DNA of 35,420 nucleotides from CAKZNE01 sp002695025 (GCA_913043285.1 CAJWML010000027.1:1-35420), one strand, 5' to 3'; shown: positions 1 to 8,509, counted from the stretch's first letter. The notes: generated by a model from the sequence alone, not told the origin. A program made the numbers and translations.

Positions 1-136
1 TCCATTGCGCCTGGGCTAAAAACGGCCACAAAAGAAGGATGCAGAAAACCTTTTTCATGCTGTGAATATACAATCACCGCTCTACTTAAGCGCGGAAAAA
101 TGCGCCAGGAATTCCTGCCTACCCAACAGCTAAATA

Positions 137-544
137 CTAAACCGCTTTCGCAGCAAAGAGTGGCTTTAGCTTTTTACGGTCCAGCCACAGGAAAAAGATC
201 AGCAATAAGTTGATGGTCAACGTATAGGCAATACCTTTAGGGCTTTGAATAAGGTTCAGGTGTGCCAAAAACACGTTGAGCGCCAGGGGAATGGTCCATA
301 TCACCCCTACCAGTGAAAAGCGGATGGTAGCGATAAGTACTCCACCAACAATCTCGGCAATACCCAGAAAAGGCAACATATAACCGGTGGAGAACATGGC
401 CCGGTAAAAATCCAGGAAGGGACTTTGGCGATCACCAAAGCGCTCTATGCCTTCAAACTTTTCCAATCCCTCACCAATAAAGATGAGTCCTACGGTAATC
501 TTTAAGGCCATGATCACCAGCCTTCCTATCAGTTCTTTTTTCAT
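137..544 (-). CDS. DoxX-like small integral membrane protein
   Basis: This 135-residue protein is almost entirely hydrophobic, with about four predicted membrane helices (near residues 8-28, 50-72, 75-95 and 103-122). It carries the small-residue motif VGLIFIGEGLEKF in helix 1 that is typical of the DoxX/DoxD-like family. It presumably sits in the inner membrane. The biochemical role of most DoxX-like proteins is unknown, so no reaction is assigned. It starts 13 bases downstream of the HmuY-type lipoprotein stop and is most simply the last gene of the haem/iron operon running leftward from 6114. I saw no clear terminator in the 136 bases beyond it, and that stretch holds no recognisable gene. 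Confidence is high that it is a real gene and moderate for the family name. Confidence 0.8.
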   Translation of the reverse strand: MKKELIGRLVIMALKITVGLIFIGEGLEKFEGIERFGDRQSPFLDFYRAMFSTGYMLPFLGIAEIVGGVLIATIRFSLVGVIWTIPLALNVFLAHLNLIQSPKGIAYTLTINLLLIFFLWLDRKKLKPLFAAKAV

Positions 545-556
545 ATTCAGTTGGTT

Positions 557-1549
557 TTAAAGGGGTATGAATTTAAAAGTGACAGCCCCTTTCCTGGAGG
601 CTTCATCATGAAAGCCGGTAAAGGACATTTTATAATTGACCCCGGCTGGGTCCTGTACCAGGTAAACTCGCTTATCCAGCACCTTATAGCCTTCTTCCAG
701 GTCGTAAAATTTCCAGTCGTGGCCAATTCCACTGCTACGGCCTGACAACAGGGAAAGATCGGCATTCTGCAAGGTGACCTGTTCAAAAGGCAGGCTATCG
801 GTATACAGGGCAGCGCTGGTCCGGTAGGGGTTGATGAGGCAGCCGGTAACGGAATAGTCCAGGGTATCACTGCCGTCATAAAGGCGTTCCATGTATTTGG
901 TAAACCACAGGTCCCATTCCTCCTTGGGCGGCTCCAGCTTCATCACCTGATCCGGATCGGATAAGGAGAGGTACACAAAATTATAGGTCTCATCCAGCGG
1001 AACCGTGAAGCTTAGCTCCGATGAATGATCCAGGTTGGCTACCCGCACCTGGTATGCTTTACCATCATACGAAGTGATCTGAAGAAGTTTGAAACCACGG
1101 GCCTGGTTCTTTAGGTTTCGCCCCATATCCAGGATAAAGACTTCTCCTTTCGGAACCGTACCTTCAAAGTCTGCCGCCAGGTGTGCTTCGTGCAGAAAAC
1201 GGTCTGCCCGTTCATAGCTGAACCTATAAACGGCCGTATTGAAATTTTTTCCCCATTCCGAACTTCCGGTAGCAGCCACCTGCATCAGCAAGGAGGGGTT
1301 GGTAGATATATTCGGATTTTCAGGCTGGCAACCAAAAGCAAGGTCCCAACTGTCCCGGTAATTAAAGGCCCGTGCCTGGTTGGTACTCAGGTCAAAATAG
1401 ATTTGCCGGGGATAATCCACTCCGTCTTCAGCTACCATATCCACCCTGCCCACTTCTTCCTTAACCAATTGCCGGCCAATCAACTTGTCTTCCTTAAAAC
1501 AGGAAGTAACCAGGAAACCGATGATCAACAAGCTGAGGATCTTCTTCAT
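557..1549 (-). CDS. HmuY-type surface lipoprotein (haem-binding family)
   Basis: I chose the ATG at 1549, giving 330 residues. It begins MKKILSLLIIGFLVTSCF, a classical lipoprotein signal with the acylated cysteine at residue 17, whereas the longer upstream reading frame runs backwards into the TonB receptor gene. The body resembles the HmuY family: an N-terminal block on the observed-fold pattern (DLAFGCQPENP), then a WDLWFTKYMERL segment followed by a V-x-G-C-L-x-N turn. HmuY proteins of Porphyromonas capture haem outside the cell and pass it to the receptor HmuR. The gene starts 2 bases after the TonB receptor stop, so the two are almost certainly co-translated and work as a pair. The haem ligands cannot be identified from the sequence alone; another metal chelate or ligand is possible. 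Confidence 0.82.
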   Translation of the reverse strand: MKKILSLLIIGFLVTSCFKEDKLIGRQLVKEEVGRVDMVAEDGVDYPRQIYFDLSTNQARAFNYRDSWDLAFGCQPENPNISTNPSLLMQVAATGSSEWGKNFNTAVYRFSYERADRFLHEAHLAADFEGTVPKGEVFILDMGRNLKNQARGFKLLQITSYDGKAYQVRVANLDHSSELSFTVPLDETYNFVYLSLSDPDQVMKLEPPKEEWDLWFTKYMERLYDGSDTLDYSVTGCLINPYRTSAALYTDSLPFEQVTLQNADLSLLSGRSSGIGHDWKFYDLEEGYKVLDKRVYLVQDPAGVNYKMSFTGFHDEASRKGAVTFKFIPL

Positions 1550-1551
1550 AT

Positions 1552-3819
1552 CTAGAAATTGAATTGTAAACGTGTAAACCAGGTACGCCCGTAACCCACC
1601 AATAAAGACCCTCCGGGGCTGTGCGCGCCTCCGGCTTCCACCCGGGTAGAGTTCACCTGGGTAACGTCCCACAGGTTCTTTACCCCCAGGCTAAGGCTGA
1701 TCCGGTCTGACCAAAAGTTCTTTTTAAGGTTAACATCATGGATGGTGTAAGGGCTAAAAGTGGTGGTGACCAGTTTATCTTCGGTGTTAAGGATCAGATC
1801 CGATCTCCGGCCGATGTGGTTGAGAAAGAAAGAAGCCGTAAGACCCGGCCTTTTCCAGGTGTAATGCAGGTTCAGCTGCAGTTGGGGATAAAAATTGAAG
1901 TTATTCTGGCTCACCTGGCGGGCCTCTTCTGAAAAAGCAAGGTTGTTACGCACGCCAATGGCGTTGAGGCCGGTTTCCAACCGCCAGCCTTTGTACTGGG
2001 CTTTAAGGCTCAACCGCCCACCGGTGGTTTGGCTACGCGCTATATTGGCATTGCGAAAAAGCCCCCTGGAATCATTGTCGGTGCCGGGTGCAATAACTGA
2101 CATCAGCCTGATCTCATTGCGAATGTCATTGAAAAAACCGGACAAACCGGCCTCAATGCTAACATCAGTCAGCAGAGGTGTATAGTGAACCCCCGCCTGG
2201 AAATTGTTGGAGGTTTCAGCCTTAAGATCTTCATTACCCAGAATATTATGGTTCTCATCCACAAACAGGAAATAAAGTTCCTTAAGGCTGGGCGCCCGGA
2301 AACCTTGTCCGTAGGAAGCCCTGAGCACCCAAAGCGAATCCACCGCATAACGAAGAGCCAGGGAACTGATGAGGGGAGCTTCAAAACGGCTGTTATACGC
2401 ATACCGCAAACCCGGTTGAACTTTAAGCCCCAGAAAAGGCTGGTATTCCCAGATGGTAAAAAGAGCTGCATCCGTTATGTTCTGATAATCTCCGGCCAGG
2501 CGCTGCCCGCGGTTCTCTTCGTAGTTCACATCGTAACCGAACTGGTAGTTGAGCAAGCCCGGCTTCCAGTCGTGCTGGAAGAACAAACGTGAACTCAGGC
2601 TTGAAAAGCGGGTGGTATCCTGTAGATCATCACCGGAAGCAGGAGTTTCTTCTCCGCTTGTAAGGTCTTTGCGCAGCGTGTTCTTTTCCCTGCGGTAATC
2701 GTTATACGCCAAAAAAGCCCTCACCTTGATATCATCAGCCACGTAATAGTGGGCTGATAAAGTGTTATTGAACCGCCTGGTAAAATAATAGTCGTCCTTG
2801 GCAATGGCATGCGTATAGTTGACGCTATCTTCAAAAACCGTTTCGTAGTTCACATCCCCCAGGTTGCGGATCTCCTCATCAAAAAAATCGCTACGATAGC
2901 GGAGCAACAGCCTGGTAAAGCGATGTTGCACATCCAGCGAAGCCATATACTGTTCTTTGGGATTCCATTGCAGATTCCTTTTTCCCGGATCGGGATCATA
3001 ACCACCAAAGAAATTACGCCCCAGGCTTAAGCGGGTTTGGGTTTTGCGGATGGGAATACTGATGGTTCCATCCACATTGTAGCGGCCGGCTGTTTCGTAG
3101 TAAGCGTTTAATTTGGCTTTTACACGGCTGGTGGCTTTTTTCTTCGTGATCAGGTTAAGGGTGCCGGCCACCGCATCCGTACCGTAGGGAACGGACATAG
3201 GACCCTCCACTATCTCCACTCTTTCAATATCATTCAGGTTGATCTGGCTCAGGTCTATTTCTCCATCCAGGCGACCAATAACAGGCACCCCGTCAATAAG
3301 GATCTTTACTTTAGAGCCGCCCAGCCCCTGCAGGTTAATACCACTTCCCAGTATAGCATCTTCAGAAACGCGAATGCTCAGGTCATTGGAAAGCAGATCT
3401 CGCAGGTTCACAGCTGCCTGCTCTTCAATGTGCCGGGCATCTATAACCCGGATGGATTGCACGGCATCACGGGCCTGCACAGGCATGGTCTGGCCGGTAA
3501 CCACTACCTCATTCAATTCATTTTGCAAAGGCTGAAGGAAAAGCTGCATGGTTTTCCTTTCGTTGTGGATTACCACCTCCTGGGTACGATAAGCAACGTG
3601 CGTCACTCTTACCTTATCACCCGGCCGTACTGCTTCAAACTTCACCTGCCCGTCCAATCCACTGATGGTCCCGGTAGTATCGGCCTCGCCTAGCAGCGTC
3701 ACATGCGCCCCTTCCACCGGTAAACCGGTATGCTCATCACCAATGCGTAAACTTAAGCCCTGGCCATGCAATTGCGTGACTAAGGCAAAACAGCAGTATG
3801 TGAAAAATAATTTCTTCAT
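1552..3819 (-). CDS. TonB-dependent outer-membrane receptor, HmuR-like
   Basis: This is a 755-residue receptor with a signal peptide (residues 1-19), a carboxypeptidase-regulatory-like beta-sandwich (about 20-105), a plug domain (about 108-230, with LIDGVPVIGR and VEIVEGPMSVPYGTDAVAG) and a 22-strand-type barrel ending in the aromatic-rich TRLQFNF. A FRAP box (F507-P510) is followed by His524 and an N-E-D-L segment (529-532). In characterised haem receptors a histidine between the FRAP and NPNL boxes takes part in haem uptake, which supports a haem substrate. It sits between two HmuY-like proteins and is followed 2 bases on by a lipoprotein partner. A terminator-like hairpin lies in its 5' leader, so its expression may be attenuated relative to the upstream genes. 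Substrate is inferred; family and location are clear. Confidence 0.9.
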   Translation of the reverse strand: MKKLFFTYCCFALVTQLHGQGLSLRIGDEHTGLPVEGAHVTLLGEADTTGTISGLDGQVKFEAVRPGDKVRVTHVAYRTQEVVIHNERKTMQLFLQPLQNELNEVVVTGQTMPVQARDAVQSIRVIDARHIEEQAAVNLRDLLSNDLSIRVSEDAILGSGINLQGLGGSKVKILIDGVPVIGRLDGEIDLSQINLNDIERVEIVEGPMSVPYGTDAVAGTLNLITKKKATSRVKAKLNAYYETAGRYNVDGTISIPIRKTQTRLSLGRNFFGGYDPDPGKRNLQWNPKEQYMASLDVQHRFTRLLLRYRSDFFDEEIRNLGDVNYETVFEDSVNYTHAIAKDDYYFTRRFNNTLSAHYYVADDIKVRAFLAYNDYRREKNTLRKDLTSGEETPASGDDLQDTTRFSSLSSRLFFQHDWKPGLLNYQFGYDVNYEENRGQRLAGDYQNITDAALFTIWEYQPFLGLKVQPGLRYAYNSRFEAPLISSLALRYAVDSLWVLRASYGQGFRAPSLKELYFLFVDENHNILGNEDLKAETSNNFQAGVHYTPLLTDVSIEAGLSGFFNDIRNEIRLMSVIAPGTDNDSRGLFRNANIARSQTTGGRLSLKAQYKGWRLETGLNAIGVRNNLAFSEEARQVSQNNFNFYPQLQLNLHYTWKRPGLTASFFLNHIGRRSDLILNTEDKLVTTTFSPYTIHDVNLKKNFWSDRISLSLGVKNLWDVTQVNSTRVEAGGAHSPGGSLLVGYGRTWFTRLQFNF

Positions 3820-3830
3820 GGAAGGAAAAA

Positions 3831-3857
3831 AAGCGGGTAGTTACCTGCTACCCGCTT
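3831..3857 (-). terminator. Terminator or attenuator hairpin in the TonB receptor leader
   Basis: The arms AAGCGGGTAG and CTACCCGCTT form a perfect 10-bp stem around a 7-base loop. On the minus strand the stem runs into a T-rich stretch (3822-3831) that ends about ten bases before the receptor start codon. It lies between two genes of the same operon, so it is either a partial terminator that lowers receptor expression or a leader structure that affects translation. Confidence 0.75.
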
Positions 3858-3880
3858 ACGTTTAATCACAAAACTTCAAC

Positions 3881-5125
3881 CTAGGGTTGAACCATTATGC
3901 GAGTAGAGGCTTTTAAATGCTCTCCCTGAACAGAGAGGATATAGATCCCCGCAGCCATATCATGGGTGGGAACCTTTACTTCTTGCACACCATTCAGAGA
4001 ATCATAAGACACCGATTTTACCACCTGTCCGTTGGTATGGATCAAACGGACGGTATAATCATCACCTGCGGCCGTGTAAAGGCTGAGAGTGATATGGTCA
4101 TGGGCCGGGTTGGGGTAGGCCGATATCAGCCGGTCCGTATGCTCATCTTCCAGGCCAATGGTATTCCAATGGGTAATATCGGCCTTGGGATATACGTACA
4201 GTTCCACTCCATTTACATCATTGATACGAATCGGTATGGCGCTAAAGCTGGATTGTGCAAAAAAGGCGAGGTCCCAGTCATTATCGGTATTGGTAGCTAT
4301 TTGCTGGCCGGCCTGTAAGGAATAGTAGGCCTGTGCCGCATTACCGGACCCCAGGCTGATGGAATCTGCCTGGCCATTTACTTCAAACACCATTTTCCCG
4401 GACCCTGATCCACCGTAAGCGGTCAGCTTCAGCTCGTTTACGTTACCAGCCTGGTCTTTCACGTAGTACACCAGCGTATCATAAATAACACCGGCAAAAG
4501 CGTCTTTCCAGTCATATCCTATGGTGGAAATATTGGCGCTCATCGGGAACTGTACGGTATCATTTACCGTAGCGGTGGCCCCGGCCTGTACTTCAACCTG
4601 GGAAACTTCCACGCCCCGGTTGTGCAGCACACCCGCTACCGGGTAACCTCCAAAGCCCGGGAAATACGTAAGGAATTTGGTAAAAACAATATCCCAGTCC
4701 TGGGAAGCCGGTTCCAGGTCTTTGGTTACCTCCTGGTCCATATTGTAATAAAAGAAATTGCGGTTGTTGAAGGCCGAACGATCGAGTGTTTTGGTCACAT
4801 ACTGGCTACCATCCAGGTTACTGTACGAAACGGTATATACGCCACCGGATATCTGGTCAATGGAAATGGCTTTGTGGTTACCTGCCAGGGTTTTGATAAT
4901 GTAAATACTATCCCCGCTAATCAGGTGGGTGCTGATGTCATAGTTACCCCAGCCAAAGTCTGTAGCATCATTAACATCGCGATTTCTTTCAAAGGCTCCT
5001 TCCATCCAGGTTTCGTAGGAGTTGATCAATAAGGGCCACTGCGCCATACCGGTAGTATCAAAAAGCTGGGCCTGGGCCGTCCCCATCAGGGTACAGGCGG
5101 CTAAAAGGGTGTATATTTTCTTCAT
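3881..5125 (-). CDS. Secreted HmuY-like protein with T9SS sorting domain
   Basis: The protein has 414 residues. A signal peptide (MKKIYTLLAACTLMGTAQA) is followed by an HmuY-like domain that repeats the pattern of the lipoprotein at 557-1549 (W-D-I-V-F-T-K-F, then Y-P-V-A-G-V-L-H-N). A second similar block around 235-320 contains DWDLAFFAQSS. The last ~80 residues are a type A T9SS sorting domain: AYPNPAHDHITLSL, then GIYILSVQGE and a basic tail. It would therefore be exported through the Por secretion system and attached to the cell surface or released. The genome thus has two HmuY-like proteins on different routes around one receptor. It begins 20 bases after the DUF6607-like gene. Haem binding is inferred from family and context only. 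Confidence 0.8.
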   Translation of the reverse strand: MKKIYTLLAACTLMGTAQAQLFDTTGMAQWPLLINSYETWMEGAFERNRDVNDATDFGWGNYDISTHLISGDSIYIIKTLAGNHKAISIDQISGGVYTVSYSNLDGSQYVTKTLDRSAFNNRNFFYYNMDQEVTKDLEPASQDWDIVFTKFLTYFPGFGGYPVAGVLHNRGVEVSQVEVQAGATATVNDTVQFPMSANISTIGYDWKDAFAGVIYDTLVYYVKDQAGNVNELKLTAYGGSGSGKMVFEVNGQADSISLGSGNAAQAYYSLQAGQQIATNTDNDWDLAFFAQSSFSAIPIRINDVNGVELYVYPKADITHWNTIGLEDEHTDRLISAYPNPAHDHITLSLYTAAGDDYTVRLIHTNGQVVKSVSYDSLNGVQEVKVPTHDMAAGIYILSVQGEHLKASTRIMVQP

Positions 5126-5145
5126 ATCAGGATTGTTTTGAGGGT

Positions 5146-6114
5146 TTAGTATTTTGTCTTGTTTTCACCCGATGACGCGGTGGTCCAGGGGGTGGGTTTG
5201 TATGACAGGTAATCGGTAATGGTAGCTTTGATCGCTTTTCTGGCTTTGGCAGAACTGTAAGGATCCTTTTGCTGGTACTCCTCGCCCAGGGCAAAAAGAC
5301 GTTGCCATAACTTTTGGTCTTCCACCTTCCATTCCAGGTTGATGTAGTCGTTCTCAGCAATGAGCTCGTCCCATACATGGCGTACATCCACCCAATAATC
5401 ACGGTTGGTTTGCCACCATTGGCGGGCTGCCTCACACTTGGAATCATCTACACGGGTATAGGTGTTCAGTCCTTTTTCCCAAACCAGCGTACTATCCTTG
5501 TTTTCACTGCGAATGATCTTGGCATTGTCCAGTTCATGCACATGGCCGTAAGAGGTGATCTTATGTTTATTGGTACGCAACATCACGTTATAGTCAGAGC
5601 GTTTGGTGAACTCCCTGCGCGGAAGCGGAGCCAGCACCTGTGACTCCCAGTAGTCCTTGCCGTCTACATGTACCCAGGTAGCATGCCCCTGGTAACGGGG
5701 GCTGTCATCCACCTGGTATACTTTCTGGGTCCAGGTACCTGCGGCCTCATCGGCAGAAAGCTCCCGCTTTTTCCATTCCAGGTTCTTGTTATACTCCAGC
5801 AGATCGCGATTTTCATAGAGCCAATCCTGGCGCCAGTGTTTGATCACCATGGTATCATAGGCCACCAGCAGATGCTGGAGCACCAGTTTATCGTCTTCCT
5901 CCTCATCCACAAAGATCCACTCCAGGCCGTGAGCCGAATACCGATCATGAAACTCGTAGTCCCTGGCATCCGAAAAGGTCTCGGCATACTCAAAGTCCAC
6001 TTTATAACAACCGCACATTTCCTTTATAGAAGCCTTGTCAGCCTCTGTATTCTGGGCGTGGAGAACACCTGAAAAAGCAATAAGAGAAAAGAGGGTCCTG
6101 CTTATTTTCCGCAT
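5146..6114 (-). CDS. DUF6607-like secreted protein, first gene of the haem locus
   Basis: This 322-residue protein has a signal peptide (cleavage after VLHA). The mature N-terminus contains IKEMCGCYKVDFEYAETFSD, the pattern I associate with DUF6607, a Bacteroidota and proteobacterial family of unknown function often encoded beside TonB/HmuY genes. It is rich in tryptophan and charged residues and has no membrane segments after the signal. It is the promoter-proximal gene of the leftward operon, with the 19-bp operator-like palindrome just 10-28 bases before its ATG. A periplasmic or surface role in haem/iron handling is suggested only by its position. No catalytic motif is recognised. Confidence 0.72.
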   Translation of the reverse strand: MRKISRTLFSLIAFSGVLHAQNTEADKASIKEMCGCYKVDFEYAETFSDARDYEFHDRYSAHGLEWIFVDEEEDDKLVLQHLLVAYDTMVIKHWRQDWLYENRDLLEYNKNLEWKKRELSADEAAGTWTQKVYQVDDSPRYQGHATWVHVDGKDYWESQVLAPLPRREFTKRSDYNVMLRTNKHKITSYGHVHELDNAKIIRSENKDSTLVWEKGLNTYTRVDDSKCEAARQWWQTNRDYWVDVRHVWDELIAENDYINLEWKVEDQKLWQRLFALGEEYQQKDPYSSAKARKAIKATITDYLSYKPTPWTTASSGENKTKY

Positions 6115-6123
6115 CTTATTATT

Positions 6124-6142
6124 ATTTAGACTAATTTTAAAT
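6124..6142. promoter_or_regulatory. 19-bp imperfect palindrome, candidate metal-regulator operator
   Basis: ATTTAGACTAATTTTAAAT is a 19-base dyad about a central A; 7 of the 9 paired positions are complementary. It lies 10-28 bases upstream of the first gene of the haem locus and inside the divergent region shared with the AraC-type regulator. Its size, symmetry and AT-rich arms resemble Fur/DtxR-class sites. The identity of the regulator is inferred. Confidence 0.45.
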
Positions 6143-6242
6143 AGTTTTGATGCCGCAAAAATCGGGGACCTATTCCATGCAGGGTTAACGCCATCGGGAG
6201 TTCCTCCAACGCAAAAGGGAGTAATTGACAGGCACTGAACGA

Positions 6243-7217
6243 ATGACCACCAAACTGACAGAATACCTTTATGAGATCACCACTCCGGGTGATCAAACCA
6301 TCCGTTTTCCGGCCTTCGGCCAGGAGATCAGGAGTTCATGCCCCGCAACCACCTCCTGCAAGCTGCATTGCTGGGATAGTAAGGACTTGCTTTGCCTGCA
6401 CATGGACCTGCGGGGTGACTCCCCGGCCTCATTGCGCACCTCCTATACCCGTGAAGCCGTGGTACTGGTATTTATGCTGGATGGAAAGCTTGAAGGTATG
6501 GATGCCGGAAATACCTGGAAAGCACAGCTCCGCAACGGAGAACACAACATCTATCGCGCGGATACCCTTGAGCAGGACCTGGAACTCAAAACAGGATCTT
6601 CATCCTTTAAGATGCTTTCGGTGCTATTGCCGCTGGATGATTTCCGGGAGCTGCTGCAACCGGGTTATGACAGTCATAACAACCTCATCCAAAAGCTTGA
6701 GGATAAACAAAGTGGTTTTCTACTGGATGAAAACCTGCCCATACTGCCTGCACTGTTGCAATTACTGGAAAACCTCAGCCACCCCCCTGCTGATCCCGTC
6801 CTGCAGTATCTGTTCTTCCGATCACGCGTGCTGGAAATATTAATGCAGCAGCTGGACCAGGTGGAACGATCCTTTTGCCGCCAGTTCCGGGATGACTGTG
6901 AAATGGCCCGCATGAAGCCCTTGCTACAGGCCCGGCAAATACTGGAAGAAGAGCTTATAAACCCTCCACGCATACCGGAGCTCGCAAAGAGGGTAGGAAC
7001 CAACGAATACGACCTGAAACGCAATTTCAAAAAAACCTGGGGCCATACGGTATTTGGCTACGTTACCGAACTACGCATGCAAAAGGCTCTGAAGCTCCTT
7101 AAAGAAGAGGGAAAAACCGTAAGCGAAACGGCCCATGTGGTAGGTTATAAAAATCCGCAACATTTTACGGTAGCCTTTAAGAAGAGGTTTGGCATATTAC
7201 CCAGCTCTTTGCGCTGA
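6243..7217 (+). CDS. AraC-family transcriptional regulator
   Basis: The protein has 324 residues from the ATG at 6243. An in-frame TTG at 6225, preceded by a purine-rich AAAAGGGAG, would add six residues and cannot be excluded. The C-terminal ~95 residues form the double helix-turn-helix of the AraC/XylS family: IPELAKRVGTNEYDLKRNFK for the first, then SETAHVVGYKNPQHFTVAFKKRFG for the second. The N-terminal ~220 residues are a less conserved sensing region of the type seen in iron and siderophore AraC regulators (PchR-like). It is divergent from the haem/iron operon and separated by 128 bases, so it is probably that operon's local regulator. It ends before a strong terminator. The inducer is not visible. 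Confidence 0.88.
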   Translation: MTTKLTEYLYEITTPGDQTIRFPAFGQEIRSSCPATTSCKLHCWDSKDLLCLHMDLRGDSPASLRTSYTREAVVLVFMLDGKLEGMDAGNTWKAQLRNGEHNIYRADTLEQDLELKTGSSSFKMLSVLLPLDDFRELLQPGYDSHNNLIQKLEDKQSGFLLDENLPILPALLQLLENLSHPPADPVLQYLFFRSRVLEILMQQLDQVERSFCRQFRDDCEMARMKPLLQARQILEEELINPPRIPELAKRVGTNEYDLKRNFKKTWGHTVFGYVTELRMQKALKLLKEEGKTVSETAHVVGYKNPQHFTVAFKKRFGILPSSLR

Positions 7218-7224
7218 TCATGAG

Positions 7225-7249
7225 AAAGCCCCGGCAGTACCGGGGCTTT
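7225..7249 (+). terminator. Rho-independent-type terminator after the AraC regulator
   Basis: AAAGCCCCGG and CCGGGGCTTT form a perfect 10-bp stem with a 5-base loop, 8 bases past the stop codon of the regulator. The T-run is short because it is part of the stem. Confidence 0.8.
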
Positions 7250-7581
7250 ACCTTCACCAATTAACCTAACTCGGTTGCTGCAGAAAATAAAAGCCTCTGC
7301 TTCACTCTGCTAGGCAAATATACACAAAAATTAAACACATTGGATAATTATCCTTTTTATATTAAACATTAATTCCTTCCTATCACAAAAAAAAATCTGA
7401 GATCCCCACTAACTAAAAAAAGTAGATTGAATGCCCATTGATATAAAGTGCGTTCCTGAGATTAACACTTCATAAAAGTGATATAACTTTTTCCGTATTG
7501 CCTTTCCATCATTTAATTAAACAATTGTAATTCAATATTTTATTTGTAACATTGAGCATGTTTAACCAAAAAACCAATGTT
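7250..7581. other. AT-rich intergenic region without a gene
   Basis: No credible reading frame, RNA or repeat is seen. The stretch is AT-rich with several homopolymer A runs. A TATTTTATTTG stretch at 7536-7546 resembles the Bacteroidota -7 element (TAnnTTTG) imperfectly and could be the promoter of the cysteine-rich gene at 7582, but no well-spaced -33 element was found. Confidence 0.4.
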
Positions 7582-7980
7582 ATGAAAAAAGCATTTTTTG
7601 CTTGCCTTTTTGTGGCTCTCTGCTCTTTTACCTCCTGGTCTCAACCCCTTCTTGTTGACAATTCCACTTCCTGTGAATACATAGTGGAACTTATACAACA
7701 AGACCCCAATACCTGCCGGGAAGTTTGTACCGTGAAAATTTGCGTGAAGGCCAACAGCAGCGTAAACGTTCCTCCTTGTTGTTCCAGTTGCGTATGGCTG
7801 GTAGGCTTGGTTACTCCGGCCAAGAAGCCCTGTACACCCTGTACTTCAAACTACGTGAAGGTGTACAATGCAGCCAACCCTTGCAACAACGTACCAAGCT
7901 CCGGCACCTATATGCATTGTGCAGGTTGCGGCCCCTATAACCTGGATTGGAATAATCCCGGGGTGCTTAAGATCTTCTAA
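7582..7980 (+). CDS. Small secreted cysteine-rich protein, family not recognised
   Basis: I chose the ATG at 7582 (132 residues) because it gives a compact signal peptide, MKKAFFACLFVALCSFTSWS, followed by QPLLV; an upstream ATG at 7558 would add eight residues. The mature ~112 residues contain 12 cysteines in patterns such as PPCCSSC, PCTPC and HCAGC. It is therefore likely exported to the periplasm or surface and held by up to six disulphides, or binds metal through some of them. It is a single-gene unit with its own AT-rich upstream region and a strong terminator. I recognise no family. The even spread of cysteines along the chain favours a real structured protein over a chance frame. Confidence 0.75.
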   Translation: MKKAFFACLFVALCSFTSWSQPLLVDNSTSCEYIVELIQQDPNTCREVCTVKICVKANSSVNVPPCCSSCVWLVGLVTPAKKPCTPCTSNYVKVYNAANPCNNVPSSGTYMHCAGCGPYNLDWNNPGVLKIF

Positions 7981-7998
7981 ACAAAAACCTCGCTTAAC

Positions 7999-8029
7999 AA
8001 AGATCCCCGGAAAATTCCGGGGATCTTTT
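7999..8029. terminator. Bidirectional terminator between convergent genes
   Basis: AAAGATCCCCGGAA and TTCCGGGGATCTTT form a 14-bp inverted repeat (tip partly unpaired) with A and T runs on opposite sides. It can end both the cysteine-rich gene to the left and the acetyltransferase gene to the right. Confidence 0.85.
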
Positions 8030-8032
8030 ATT

Positions 8033-8509
8033 TCAGGAAAGGTGCTTTTCCATGCGATAGTTGACCAGGTTTTCCTCCCCTCTTATATTCTCGTTGGCAT
8101 GCAGTACTTTAAAGCCTTTTTTCTCAAAAAAAGGGCGTGCCGTAATACTTACATCCGAATGCAGTACTTGATGCCCGTTCCTGCTAGCTTCACTTTCCAG
8201 CTCCCGCAGTATACCGGAGGCTACTCCCCTTCCGGCATAATCAGCATGGGCGTACATAAAGTCAATATAGCCCTCATCCACGGAACCGAAACCCAACAGT
8301 TGAGGGCCGTCCGTGGCCAATAAAAAATACTGTTGATCCAGCTTTCGTATCCATTGCGGAAGGTTACCCTGTGCCGCAGCCAACCACGCAGCTATCTGGT
8401 CATCGGTATAATCCTTTTGGCAAAGGGTGCTTACAGTAAGCCTGAAAAGCTCCTGCACCAGATCAATATCCGATGCGGTTGCCCTCCTTATTTTAAAGTT
8501 CATAGACAT
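8033..8509 (-). CDS. GNAT-family N-acetyltransferase
   Basis: The protein has 158 residues, or 156 from the second ATG at 8503. It shows the GNAT plan: an opening IRRATASDIDLVQELFR strand-helix, a central beta strand (YIDFMYAHADYAGRGVASGIL) containing the acetyl-CoA pyrophosphate-binding pattern R/Q-x-x-G-x-G/A as A-G-R-G-V-A, and a C-terminal FFEKKGFKVLHANE segment. It most resembles the YafP/ElaA-like single-domain acetyltransferases that act on small molecules or peptides. Substrate unknown. It is convergent with the cysteine-rich gene and separated from the kinase gene at 8615 by a 105-base divergent spacer, so it is probably a monocistronic gene. Confidence 0.88.
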   Translation of the reverse strand: MSMNFKIRRATASDIDLVQELFRLTVSTLCQKDYTDDQIAAWLAAAQGNLPQWIRKLDQQYFLLATDGPQLLGFGSVDEGYIDFMYAHADYAGRGVASGILRELESEASRNGHQVLHSDVSITARPFFEKKGFKVLHANENIRGEENLVNYRMEKHLS

